DNA from: Cytidiella melzeri | Taxonomy: Eukaryota > Basidiomycota > Agaricomycetes > Polyporales > Irpicaceae | Assembly (NCBI GenBank): GCA_022592445.1 | Contig: JABYQR010000107.1 | Location: forward strand, 57,130 to 121,129 | Direction of reading: 5' to 3' | DNA length: 64,000 bases | Part shown: piece after piece, positions 1-9,732 of the stretch | Layout of the letters: each line of letters starts with the position of its first letter | Position numbering within the stretch: the first letter of the stretch is position 1 | Notes under the pieces: model-generated | The model's input: the letters and a program-made list of their open reading frames with translations, nothing else | The model's database searches: none | Told to the model about the DNA's origin: nothing | Program-made: the position numbers and the translations under genes

Positions 1-546
1 GTCTTACATAAGCTGAGTCAAGTGCCAGTGTGACATAGCAGCAAGTAATATGCTTATGTAGAGTGTTCAAGCCACCTTATACAGGCACTTGTCAGACGTT
101 TGCAAGGGGTTTGCAGAGGGTTTGAAAGGGTTTGCAACCTGTGAACTGGAGTAAATTGCAGAAACTAAGGGCTAGTTGGACTGTTGTTTATCAACTAGAA
201 AGCAGTGTGTGTGGGATCTAGAGGTGTTGGCACTCCACTTTGACCAGCAGAGTAAACCATTCTCAGTTGTTCAAATTGTTGTGCAAGCACTGACAGCCAC
301 CAACAGAGTTCTCAATGCCTTGACAGTTGGCAGATATACATGTTGGCTATTATGTGAGTCTACACTGTCTTGCTCAAGGAAGGATCAGTTAAAACTAATT
401 GTTATGTGCACTAGTACCCAGAGATGAATCCCTGAACTGTCACAAAGTGTCCAAAAGCTTCTTGCTCAAGCATTTTTTGCCACAATATCTATACATGGAT
501 AACATGAAGTCTCATACATTGTTCATGTCAAGGTGTGTACACAAAT
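1..546. other. gene-free left edge
   Basis: I see no supportable gene here. Short G/T-rich direct repeats of the type GGGTTTG occur around 107-140. The stretch lies downstream of the secreted-protein gene that ends at 547 and probably holds its 3' UTR. Confidence 0.4.
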
Positions 547-963
547 CTAAGGATGCCCATGAGGCTTTTCCCTCAACTTCAACAGCTGATCATTTTCAGG
601 AGGATTTTGCATCAACTCCCACAACCTCAAAACATTTTCATGGGCCTTATTTGCTAATGCCACCAATTTATCCTGCTCATCAAATGCTTGTCTTTGTTTT
701 GCACCAGCTGCCTCTTTCATCAAGTAATTGAATTGGGCTAGAGCCTCTAAATAAAATCCTTCTACTTGTTCCTTGGGGTATGTACTTTGCTGTAATCTTG
801 TCCATTGATCTTGCTCTGATCTTGTCCATCTTTTCAACAGGTTTCCAGAGAAATCTTGCACATAAGGTCCTCTTCTGTTGCATGGTATGGCAGACACAGC
901 TACCATATGTACTGCGCCAATGACAACAGCAGCAAGCAAAACAAGAGCGGTTGAGAACTGCAT
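547..963 (-). CDS. small secreted protein with putative Kex2 site (leader-repeat pair, member A)
   Basis: A 138-residue single-exon reading frame opens with a clear signal peptide (MQFSTALVLLAAVV, then a small-residue stretch to about residue 25). A short segment then leads to a dibasic LLKR at residues 42-45, a plausible Kex2 processing site. The remaining ~90 residues are charged, rich in Gln, Glu, Leu and Ala, and look helical. Only one cysteine is visible, so it is not a classical cysteine-rich effector. I recognise no domain. The start is supported by an upstream leader that ends CATACTGTTATG, matching the ATG context of the gene at 3155. That gene also shares the hydrophobic core LVLLAAVV and a KR site. 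Secretion is inferred from the signal peptide; function is unknown. Confidence 0.65.
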   Translation of the reverse strand: MQFSTALVLLAAVVIGAVHMVAVSAIPCNRRGPYVQDFSGNLLKRWTRSEQDQWTRLQQSTYPKEQVEGFYLEALAQFNYLMKEAAGAKQRQAFDEQDKLVALANKAHENVLRLWELMQNPPENDQLLKLREKPHGHP

Positions 964-1215
964 AACAGTATGAGATGTGAAAGGGGAATTTGAAAGTAAG
1001 AGGCCTGGCTACAATAAAGGTTTCAGTACAGTGACACAAGTGCAGCAAAAACAATAATTACTTACCTGTCAATGCTGGAGAGAGAGATATGTGTTGAATG
1101 GTGATTGGGAACGACACAGTAGTATGGCTAGCTTCAAGAACAATATTAGTACAGTGACCCAATAGTGACTCAACAAAAGCACAATACAGACAAAAAGGTA
1201 CTTACCGACCAGCGC
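964..1215 (-). repeat. intron-bearing 5' leader repeats of secreted-protein gene A
   Basis: On the minus strand the leader holds two successive intron-like units. Intron 1 spans 1205 down to 1132 (GTAAGTACC...TTGAAG, 74 nt). Intron 2 spans 1065 down to 1009 (GTAAGTAAT...TTGTAG, 57 nt). The exon between them is 66 nt, and 45 nt separate the last acceptor from the ATG. The segment GCTGGTCGGTAAGTAC nearly equals GCTGGTCAGTAAGTAC in the leader of the gene at 3155, and similarity continues into the intron (TTGTCTGTATTGTGCTT against TTGTCTGTGTTGTACTT). The leaders are therefore homologous. Confidence 0.6.
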
Positions 1216-1457
1216 TGAAGCAACAAAAAAGATGTAGAGCAGTAAAGATATATTGAGGGATGCAATGTCACCACCACACTTGCACAATTCAAGATGGAGT
1301 GAAAAGTAGCTGATGAGAACAAATGAGATGGCAACAAGGACACTTTCAGGGAGGATGTTGACAAAGGGATAGATGATGAGGATGGTAGTGAGGACCCTAT
1401 GAGAGTCAACAAAGGACAAGAGGTAGAATCTAAAGACTTCAGAATGAAGCCCTGGGT

Positions 1458-1467
1458 GTTTATATAC
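1458..1467 (-). promoter_or_regulatory. TATA box of secreted-protein gene A
   Basis: The minus strand reads GTATATAAACACCC here. That would put transcription start near 1430 and give a leader of about 470 nt before the ATG at 963. Position and motif agree with the second gene of the pair, which has TATATAA about 400 bp before its ATG. Confidence 0.5.
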
Positions 1468-2743
1468 ATTTTAGTGAGGACCCCTGGTACTAAGTTTGTG
1501 CTCCTATCACTGCCATGGATGGAACTGCATTGCTTCCTTGACGCTTGAGTGCCATCCATCAGCATCATTTCATACTGTACAGCATCTGTCAAGGTTCCAT
1601 GATCATATCAACAAGATGAAACAAGAAGTGAAACAGAGAATGAAACAGAGTGTCAAACAGAGTGTCAAACAAAGTAAAAATAATAGAACATAATGTAAGT
1701 ATAAGGCTAGCTGTGACACAAGCATGGCATCTGGAATCAAAGCTAGGTAGTGCAGACATGTCTGGACAATGCAGGCCACCCAAATTTTGGGACACAACTC
1801 ACTTGTCTGCACTGTTGTAAACTTGTGCACCTAAAGTTAGAACTGGTTCAGACATAGTCTAGATCACAAGTGATAGGTACTAGATAGGTGGAGATACATT
1901 GTGTGCATAGATACATAATTGAAACACAATGCATCACAATGTATTTGCCATAACTTGCTGAATCCAGCATTTTCAACGCTCAACATCATGCAATGCATTG
2001 TATTTCCCCTGTACCATATTAGCACTCAATCTAATCACCCACACCGCAAATTATGTTTGGAGACTTTCCTGCTTGCTTAGGCCACAGGATATTTACTAAT
2101 GTACAATATGTAACAATAATATTCCCAGGTATATCAAATCCACAGTTATGATCTCACTCTTGTTTGACTTTTACCAGTCTTGAGCTTGCAGTCTTCAAGT
2201 AGCCAGTGCAGGCCGAGCGCACATCATTACCAATGTACTACATCAGCCACCTGAAGACTACATGATTGAGGTATATGATAAGCTGTAGGTTGATGTATTT
2301 CAAACAAATGCAGGACTACATAACTGTACATATGTGTTGGAATGTGTATACTAAAGCTATGTACTACTCAATAGTTTGGGCTGCCTTCCTCCCTTTCTCT
2401 TTTCCTTTGATGCCCATCTGTCACAGTCTATTATGGTCAACCTCTGTTGATTGGGAAAGAAGTTGAAGGTAGCAGCAGTGCGGGAGGTGATGACAATGTG
2501 TTTGACTGACATGTTGTAGGCCCTTACACTTGTGGACCTGGAAACAGACATCACTCACACAAATGTTCCATGGTGACACATGTGCTGCTGTTTATGTTTG
2601 AGTTGCACATACACGAGAGTGAAACCTGAGTGGATGAGACACTGCTAGACATCACACTGTATGTAAGAAACATGCATGGACGTAATTATGTTACATGGTA
2701 AAGGAACTGACCTAAGACAATTCCAGCCCCTATTCTCTTGAGA
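1468..2743. other. shared intergenic region between divergent TATA boxes
   Basis: About 1.3 kb lies between two outward-facing TATA boxes. No gene is supported. Around 1620-1675 there is a short tandem series GAAACAGAG / GTCAAACAGAGT. The rest is AT-rich with no recognisable coding potential. By position it is the common upstream control region of the two secreted-protein genes; this is inferred from layout only. Confidence 0.4.
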
Positions 2744-2750
2744 TATATAA
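2744..2750 (+). promoter_or_regulatory. TATA box of secreted-protein gene B
   Basis: TATATAA is followed by AGCCCC. With the usual spacing, transcription would begin near 2775-2785 and produce a leader containing the three repeat units that precede the ATG at 3155. Confidence 0.5.
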
Positions 2751-2811
2751 AGCCCCTTGCTAACATCCTTGTACCTCAGTACCCTTCCAGTCCTTCACAT
2801 TTTTATTGCTT

Positions 2812-3154
2812 CAGTGCCAGTCAGCAAGTATCATGTTTTTGAGTTGAACTTGCCTTAGTCACCACACTGACTGTTTTTACAGCTTTAGCTAAATCCTTCT
2901 CTTAGCCCTCAATATCCTGTGTTTCAAGTGCTGGTCAGTAAGTACATTGTTGTCTGTGTTGTACTTGTCTTGGGTTATCATACTGAGTTGTTCCTACAGC
3001 TTACCAAACCCTTCCATCACCCTTTGACATCCTATACCTCCAGTGAGGCTGCCAGTAGTCAGTAAAAACATTCTCATCTGCATTGCACTTGCCTAAGCTC
3101 AATGTTGCACAGCTTACCAAGCCCTTCTATTACCCTGCAACATCCCATACCGTA
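2812..3154 (+). repeat. three tandem intron-bearing leader units before secreted-protein gene B
   Basis: Three imperfect tandem units lie at 2812-2924, 2925-3040 and 3041-3154 (113, 116 and 114 bp). Each begins CA(G/A)GTG, has a donor-like site about 12-21 bases in, a 51-62 nt intron-like segment ending in CAG, then CTTACCAA-CCCTTC (CTTTAGCTAAATCC in the first) and a CATCC-type end. Candidate introns are 2824-2882 (GC donor GCAAGT), 2938-2999 (GTAAGT) and 3062-3112 (GTAAAA). The third unit runs directly into the start codon. This is a tandemly amplified, spliced 5' UTR segment. Confidence 0.65.
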
Positions 3155-3499
3155 ATGCGACTCTCAGCCGTTCTTGTTCTGCTTGCTGCTGTTGTGTCTG
3201 CTGCCCCGTACGGCAGTCCAGCATCCAGCTATTCACTTTCCTCCCGCAACCACAACAACAACTTGGAGAGGCAGAGTACAGGCATAGCAGGCAACTTTTC
3301 CAATCGGGGTTCTCAAGTTGATCTCACCAAACGCAGGCTGAGATTGCCCTTCGGAATATCGGAGAAGATCTATCAAATGTACCCAGCATCTCGACAGCAT
3401 CTAAGGGTCAACGTGGAAACGCTTAAGAAACAGAACTCCAAAGCTCAAGGTCCTTCCCTCTCCACGGAAAGTAGTATAGATCTCGACCATCACCTGTAG
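3155..3499 (+). CDS. small secreted protein with putative Kex2 site (leader-repeat pair, member B)
   Basis: The product is 114 residues. The N-terminus MRLSAVLVLLAAVVSAAP is a strong signal peptide. A Ser/Asn-rich segment of about 40 residues ends in DLTKRR (K59-R60), a likely Kex2 site. A basic, then Ser-rich C-terminal region follows and ends LDHHL. There are no cysteines and no domain I recognise. I chose this ATG rather than the in-frame ATG at 3083 because 3083 falls inside a leader intron and this ATG begins the hydrophobic segment. Member A at 547-963, on the opposite strand, has the same signal-peptide core and a homologous leader but a different mature region. It could be an effector, a processed peptide precursor or a cell-surface protein; the sequence does not decide. 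Confidence 0.65.
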   Translation: MRLSAVLVLLAAVVSAAPYGSPASSYSLSSRNHNNNLERQSTGIAGNFSNRGSQVDLTKRRLRLPFGISEKIYQMYPASRQHLRVNVETLKKQNSKAQGPSLSTESSIDLDHHL

Positions 3500-4592
3500 T
3501 GTTGGACATTTTGCAGAGCGCGCGTAGGCTCCGTAGGTCTCTTTAGCATCCAGTATACTTCGTAAACACGGTCTTTTGTTCCTGTAGACTGAGTTCATGT
3601 ATCACAATCCTAGCTGCTGAGTAGCCACTATGCGACAGCATGCCATTAAACCAGTCGATGACTATCATATTGAACATCAAACTCCAGGGTCAATTCCCCA
3701 CTGGACGTCCAAGTTAGCTGACTTCTTGAGATACATTATTGCTTTCTTTCTCACCGACCCTGGTTACTCGGACTCACACATCAATGGGTCGTCGGCGGTG
3801 CGAGTTGGATTTTCATCGCGTTTGACGGTACTCCTAAGTACGCGGAATCAACCATCAACGAGTAAGAACATGCGCCACCCGTGGCGCAAAAGCGCTGCAG
3901 CTCGAAACTCGAAACATGAAACTTTATCATGAGGTTACAGGGTGTGGCAGTTCCAACTGCAGTGTGCGCAGTTGCGATCCTCTAGAATTGCTCCCTGCTT
4001 GGGGCCCTGAGGCGTATTGTTCCATCGACCGTCTCAGAGTGTCGACCGTCCTCGGCGATGGTGAGCATTGCTCATATTGATGCCGGAAAGATTGTGAGAA
4101 CCACGAGAAGGATGTCTTGAAAGTCGGTCAGAAATGACTATTGGTTGGTTCAAATGTCTTGGGTCTTCCCCTCTACACAGCTGTACCTTTATACTATAGG
4201 GTAAAGCAAACTTTGGTGCTGATTGGAACACGCCGATGAAGACTTTCAAATAGATTACTAGACGTACATTGACAAGAGCAATCATTTGCTCCATACTCCA
4301 CAGTCGGTGATAAACTACGTATGGGGGCGTACACACACTGACACAAATGCTACCTCCTACAAGCAGAATAACGTCGTAGAACCACAGCTCTCATTCGAGC
4401 CGGTAAAAACGTCGGAGGGTGGGGGGCAACGTGATTCCCTGATAAAACACCGTAGAAATGACGAAGAGAGGTGTAAAACGAGGGGAGTATCGCACGCTCG
4501 GCGTGCCATCAAAGCAGGACTCCCCTGCAACGCAAGAGGAATCAGCCACTCGCTGCTGAACAAGCGTTCCAAGCTACTGTTTTTTGTTTGTT
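3500..4592. other. gene-free interval
   Basis: About 1.1 kb contains only short overlapping frames on both strands, with no signal peptide, domain or splice-supported continuation. It separates the 3' end of secreted-protein gene B from the 3' end of the MARVEL-like gene. I see no repeat or element in it. Confidence 0.4.
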
Positions 4593-5834
4593 TCACCTGC
4601 GAGACACCCGGCCATCGATAGTCTTGAATGCGCTTATTCTCGTCAAGTCCAGGGGTGGAGGGATCGGACGTTGTCTCGACCCACTACCGTTCGAGCCCTT
4701 GCGGGGATGTGTCGGACGCGCGGAGCGGGCCGTATCTGTTGCTGTAGATGGGGTTACAGTCATTGCTGGCTGCCACGATGGAGCCTCAGGAGCTGGTTGA
4801 TGCTGTGGCAAGCTGGACTGAAGAACTACAGGGTAAAGAGACGAGACTGGTTGGTTCGGAACACGAGGTGCGGGCCTGCTGGGTTGGTAGGAAGGAACAA
4901 CCCTGACCCCACGCTCAAGGCCATACTCCAGGTCTCGGTCAAGCGTGACCTGACGGGGAGGTGGCTGAGGGCGCTTCACTTGGAGAGCGAAAGGCTTTGC
5001 CTCGAAACGGACGGGCGAGCTTGGAGCGCTGGCAAGGTTTTGGCGGGTCGAGAACCACGGGTAGGTGCGAACACCAGATTGCCAAACTTGCGAAGCATCT
5101 CCTTGGTGCAAAACCGCAGAAACGCTCAATGCAAGAAGATAGACCAGAACTGTCAAGGAGCTTAATACGCGGAATATGCGGAAATCAAACGGAACACGTA
5201 CGAAGTATGGTACAGATCCAGGTAAACGCGACCAGAATGGAGGAGGACGTGCACACATCCTTGGTGTCTGAGCCGCAGACCATACCGGACAAACTCGCTG
5301 TGATTGCAGATGCACCAGCTGCAAACGTTTCAAGTCAGGTTCTCTACTAGGGCTGCTGGGAGGTTCCGACTTACCGAGTTCCATCACCCAGAACACTCCG
5401 ACCCATAGACACTCAAACCAGACTCGGTTCACAAGAGCGTTGTTTCGTAAGATATCAACGGCAACACTGTGTCAGATTGTTAGATCAGGTTCATGTCTGA
5501 TTGTCGTCATGTCCACTCACGTTGGGATGATGAAGACTACTCCCAATGCACCAAGGAAAATGAGATACGCGTCGAGTTGCACTGAGTGGAATCGTGAGCG
5601 ACGTAAACACGGAATGCCAACAAGGGAGGACTGACCATTGTGCCCCGCGGTTCCAGCCATGCTGAAGTTCCACAAAGCAACACTGCAGATGATAGCATTG
5701 CAGATGATGAAGGAGACTGTATATCCGTTAAAACTCGTTCTCAACACTTGTTTTTTTTCTACAGCACGACGGCCCACATACGCACCAAAGAGGAAGTAGC
5801 GGTAGCTGAAGAGGAAGCTTGCGAGAGTTGACAT
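4593..5834 (-). CDS. MARVEL-like four-TM membrane protein with proline-rich tail
   Basis: Six exons can be read: 5786-5834, 5636-5716, 5521-5581, 5375-5466, 5202-5318 and 4593-5149. All have GT-AG borders and join in phase. The spliced protein has four hydrophobic segments (around SFIICNAIICSVALW, AYLIFLGALGVVFIIP, LWVGVFWVMELAGAS and ILLLVYLLALSVSAV). A short charged loop then contains VWQSGVRTYPWF, and a cytosolic tail of about 150 residues is rich in Pro, Ser and Arg. This layout, and the Trp-rich motif after TM4, match fungal MARVEL-domain proteins as I remember them. These are thought to sit in membrane-apposition or trafficking microdomains. The family name rests on pattern recall, so the topology is better supported than the function. 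Confidence 0.65.
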
Positions 5835-6539
5835 GTCTTGAGAGCTTTGAAGATACAAATCCAACACTGAAGGGAAAGGATAATGAACGTTTAGAGACCG
5901 GTCTACGGCTGAGCAACTTGAAGACAGAGTCTAGCTCTGAGACCGGAACCCTGTCCAGTGAGGTGTGAGTTGGGAAGGAAGGAAAGACGGGAAGGTGGTG
6001 GTCGTGAAGAGAGGAGGGAGAGGAGGGAGAGGAGGAGGCAGTTCACTAGTGTGCCAGTGCGTGTTTCACTGTCGCGTAACCATAGAAGTAGGCGCGATAG
6101 ACGCTCAAAGACAGTGCAGGCGCCGTGGCCGCGACTCGGATGTCAGTGAGTCTTGAGAGGACAATGAGGGTTTGAACCTGTGCCGCAGAATCTGTGTATT
6201 CTTCGTGAACAGCATAACATACGCCTTCGTGCAGCCCTTTTTCACGATTGTCGCAGCAGGTTGTTCATTCTGGTGTGGCCTGCGAGATCAGCAAGTTACA
6301 GATGTCCGTTGCTGGGCCAAGATATCTTGTTTCTCCAAAGGGTCGTTGGCATGCCGCTTCAGCGCACATTCCCTCAGGGGTCATTATAATCAATAAAACA
6401 CCCTGACGTTGGCCACCGTGCATCAATTACAGGGTGGGGAACTCAGCGTAAAGTTACAACTTGAATCTTTTGTACCGTGATAGCTCTGGCATCCAGTGCG
6501 GCCATGGATGGATGGAAAGAATGCACATTCTAGAGCAGA
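5835..6539. other. intergenic between MARVEL-like gene and GH5 gene
   Basis: This stretch holds the upstream region of the MARVEL-like gene (transcribed leftward) and the 3' flank of the GH5 gene. A purine-rich GGAGGGAGAGGAGG run lies near 6010-6040. I see no gene. Confidence 0.4.
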
Positions 6540-8581
6540 TCAATTTGCAACTCCTCCCCCTGTCAAACTAGCCGCAACAACAGCCTCCCCATCTCCCAAC
6601 CCCTTCATAAACTCCTTTTCGTAGTCTTGCTCAGTGCCTGGCGCAACAATACCAGGGCCGAGCGCAGCGATGTTGTCCAACACATATTGACCAGTAAAGC
6701 CAAGCTTCGACAACCCGTAAGCTGCAAATATCTTCGCCGTTAAAAAACCATCCTGGTAACCTTTTACTCCCGATTTGTTCTTGGTCACGCCGTCTCGTCT
6801 TGCTAAGTTCATTCTTGCGTGCCGGCTTCGCGAATCGATCATGCGCCGAAACCCAGGTGGTGTTGGGGAAGCCACACTTGAAGTAGAGGGAGAGTCGTCA
6901 GAATTCGATGGAGTGGGCGCGGCGTCCATGTTTGGGGGTGAAATCCCATCGGAAAGAGCAGACATCGCAGGTAGCTGAGTAGGCTCGGGAGGGGGAGGTA
7001 CGCCGTACGAGAAAAAGCTTGATGGTAGACTCCTGCCAACAGCGTTCGTGAAACACCAACCCAGATCGTCGTCGCACCCGTCCTTGCGATATGCTGCAGG
7101 AAGAACGGGTGAGCCTGTGCAATTCCACGTAGCAAAGCAAAGCCACGTACCCCAGAAAGCCCACCCTGCAGAGGTATTTGCGTAGACCTCCATCTGACCA
7201 GTACAGAACTCTCTTCTCGCTTCGTCTGGGTCAACTTCATCCTTGAGACTCTCGTCAGTGAGGGCACATGAAAACTCGTCTATCACCAGATTACGACGCT
7301 GCCGATTAGACGCAGTTTGTAGATATTCCGCAATGTCGCCTTCCACGTCAGAAGTATGTTGCGCTGCAGGTTCAGAGTCGTCCTGAGGAGTGAATACAAA
7401 GTATGAATGATGATCTTGGACCACAAAGTCAGATCGCTGTGCCACATATTCACTGAAGCGATCTAAGTCGAAGCCGTCATGCAGATACAACGGGAAGCTT
7501 GTCGCATTCGGATAAACAGCTCGCATTGCATCGATCGCCTGGGTATCTTTCCAGGACGTCAGCCCAAGAAAGGTCGGAGATGGTAGCTGGACTTACAGAA
7601 ATCCTCGAGAGACGGGACATTCTTGGGTTCATTCAATAACTGGATTCCAACAACGTTCGTCACAAAGGCGAGCTCATTCATCAGGAAAGTCAGAGCGGTG
7701 ATAGTCTCGTTGACGTAGTCCGTACTATCGAACAAGTTCGTGTCCCCGTCCGAAATGCCCGAATGCTGCTGACCGTTCTGACTTCCAGGAGCGCCGTGCA
7801 AGTCGACCAGGACACCGATACCATGTGAAGCCGCAGAGTTGATCGTTCGAACGATGCGCGGCCAAGACTCGCTGTACACTTCTGCTACGTCTTCAAACGG
7901 CGTGCTTTGACAGAAATCAGGTCCGAGATTCCAGTATCCAAGCGGCAAGCGGACAGTATTGATTCCTATGCTTTCGAGATACCCAAAGTCTGCGTCGGTT
8001 ATGAAGGTGTCCCAGTGTCGTTCCAATACAGCACGAGCACCCTTGACGGACCCCCAACCATGGGCAATATCAACTTCTGATGCTTGATCGTCCGCTGCAC
8101 AAGTAAACAGAGAGGATGTCATCCATGCCTCGTGCACGAACCTGTAGTCAGTCAGCATGTATGGTGAGGTAAAGCGTAGCGGGATGGTTCGCAGAACCTA
8201 CCAGGAGCCTAAATTGACGGACTGCTGCTGCCTGTACCTGTAGACAGTCGCTTTGTCACGGTCGAATGGAGCAAAGTACTGCGGTCCAAGTGGAGGAGGG
8301 TTATACGGCCTCCAAGCGCAAGGGTCTTTCTCTTCAATCCCAACATCATCAGGCCCTGAGTCCTCAGGCGGAGTATCCGATGTGGAGAGCGGTGTTATAT
8401 TCATGTTGGCGGTGTCTCCCGGTGTGCCGCCTATAGATGTCAAGCCAGCCAGCGTCGAGCCATCGGCCGCGGTCTTACTGTCAACAGGAAGGCCGCCGAG
8501 GAGCGGTACGGGCTTTAGTAAACCTTGCGTCAAGCTGAGGGTTTGTAGCAGAGCAGTAAAGTTTCCAGAAGTCAACTGCAT
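6540..8581 (-). CDS. glycoside hydrolase family 5 exo-beta-1,3-glucanase-like protein
   Basis: The exons are 8202-8581, 7597-8141 and 6540-7546, separated by 60 and 50 nt GT-AG introns. The protein carries the GH5 core: VNLGSW near the first splice, INTVRLPLGYW, VLVDLHGAPGSQNG, the acid/base glutamate in QLLNEPKNVP and the nucleophile glutamate in LVIDEFSCAL. WGTW follows. These are hallmarks of fungal beta-1,3-glucan exohydrolases. The N-terminus (MQLTSGNFTALLQ) is not an obvious signal peptide, and a C-terminal extension of about 150 residues follows the barrel. Both features resemble the non-secreted Exg3/YBR056W-type branch as I remember it. The role is probably trimming or turnover of beta-1,3-glucan or related glucosides. 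The start codon is the first ATG of exon 1; a further upstream exon cannot be excluded. Confidence 0.85.
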
Positions 8582-8914
8582 GGCGAATAAACGAGAAAGC
8601 TCACAGCTGGTGCGCAGGACCTGTCCTGAAGAGTGGCAACGATTGCCACTCGACGCTGCAAGTGATGAAGCTCATGCTGGAGGCTGACCTGCTGCCAGTA
8701 AGCTGAAGCAGTTCATAATGAAATCACTCACCGCTCAGTGCAGCATAGCATCTAGAAGGAGACACATAGCACAGTCACGGTAAACCAGTCTCAGCATTCA
8801 GATAGCATTGCGAGCCATCAAAGGAGGATGGTGAGATGAACGAGACAGCAAAGCGCCCTGTAGCAATAAATACCATCGTCAGTCATCTCAACCTCGTCTT
8901 CTCGTTTTCCATGT
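8582..8914. promoter_or_regulatory. bidirectional promoter interval GH5 / PIG-H
   Basis: This 333 bp interval lies between divergent start codons and presumably holds both promoters. Two short perfect inverted repeats occur close to the GH5 start and are listed separately. I see no obvious TATA box for either gene. Confidence 0.45.
8615..8651. repeat. two adjacent perfect hairpins upstream of the GH5 start
   Basis: CAGGAC-CT-GTCCTG occupies 8615-8628. GAGTGGCAA-CGA-TTGCCACTC occupies 8631-8651, with nine-base arms and a three-base loop. Both lie 34-70 bp before the GH5 ATG, so they fall in the 5' UTR or core promoter. They could be dimeric transcription-factor sites or leader RNA hairpins. 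Confidence 0.5.
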
Positions 8915-9673
8915 ATGCAGCACACTCGTCCGCTGCGGGACCACCCTCAATTCACTGTACGCAAGTACACAGGACACCGTGAATACCGCGTCGAAAATTG
9001 GCGACTCGCTCGAGATGGTTCAGGGAAAATCCTCAAGTCCTATGGGTGGACGTGGCTGGACCTGTTAGTCCCGGTTTTGGTGGCCATACTCTGGCCCAAG
9101 GTATGTCTTGCACACTTTGCTACTTGCGTCTCGCTCAAGTCCTCCAACCATACTAGATAACTACACGGATACACTATGTCATGCTCGCTATCGCACTTGT
9201 CTTTTACGCGTATACGAAGTGCACACAGGTGCTCTGGGGTAAGCGTGCTTTCTAGCGCCGACACGCTCAGTAACTCACGGAAGTAGAGTCTGTCCTCGCC
9301 ATCCCTTACCTCGGGATTCAACTAGAGACCCATCGAGGACTTCCCAACATACCCCTCTTCGTCTCCCGGCGATTCATACCCGCCATCTACTTGCACGACT
9401 TTATCATCAACGAAGGCATCCGCGGATGGAACGTCCGGTATTACCTGGCTGCTATACAGCAGACACCGCACACGAACAACACATTAGAGGTGGCATACGA
9501 GGTATGTCTACACATACTTCCGCTGTTCAACAATCTCACGCACACAGAACATCCTGCCGTACTTTCCTATACTGCTCCACGTGTACCGCGACGTGCATGA
9601 AGTCATGTTTAGTCGCGCGGACGAACAACCAGACGTACGTCCAGCAGATGGTGCTTCAGAAACCGAGAGGTAA
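8915..9673 (+). CDS. GPI-GlcNAc transferase subunit PIG-H/Gpi15-like
   Basis: The exons are 8915-9100, 9157-9238, 9287-9501 and 9548-9673, joining in phase to give about 202 residues. A hydrophobic hairpin (LDLLVPVLVAILWP, then VMLAIALVFYAY) is followed by a cytosolic domain. Its motifs include GIQLETHRG, FVSRRFIP and DFIINEGIRGWNVRYYLA, which match the conserved PIG-H domain. The protein is a small subunit of the ER complex that transfers GlcNAc to phosphatidylinositol, the first step of GPI-anchor synthesis. The length fits the family. The gene is divergent from the GH5 gene and converges on the TBC gene 59 bp downstream. Confidence 0.88.
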
Positions 9674-9732
9674 TGCCAATCGTGGAGGAATAGTGATGTG
9701 CATATACAAAGAAACTACCAAAATATATATTA

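Noticed and set aside
1069..1592. Hydrophobic minus-strand frames resembling a membrane protein
   Set aside because: They run across the leader introns and the probable transcription start of secreted-protein gene A, so they are leader sequence read as protein.
4584..5165. 193-residue plus-strand frame
   Set aside because: It is antisense to the MARVEL-like gene's last exon, whose minus-strand frame is supported by spliced transmembrane segments.
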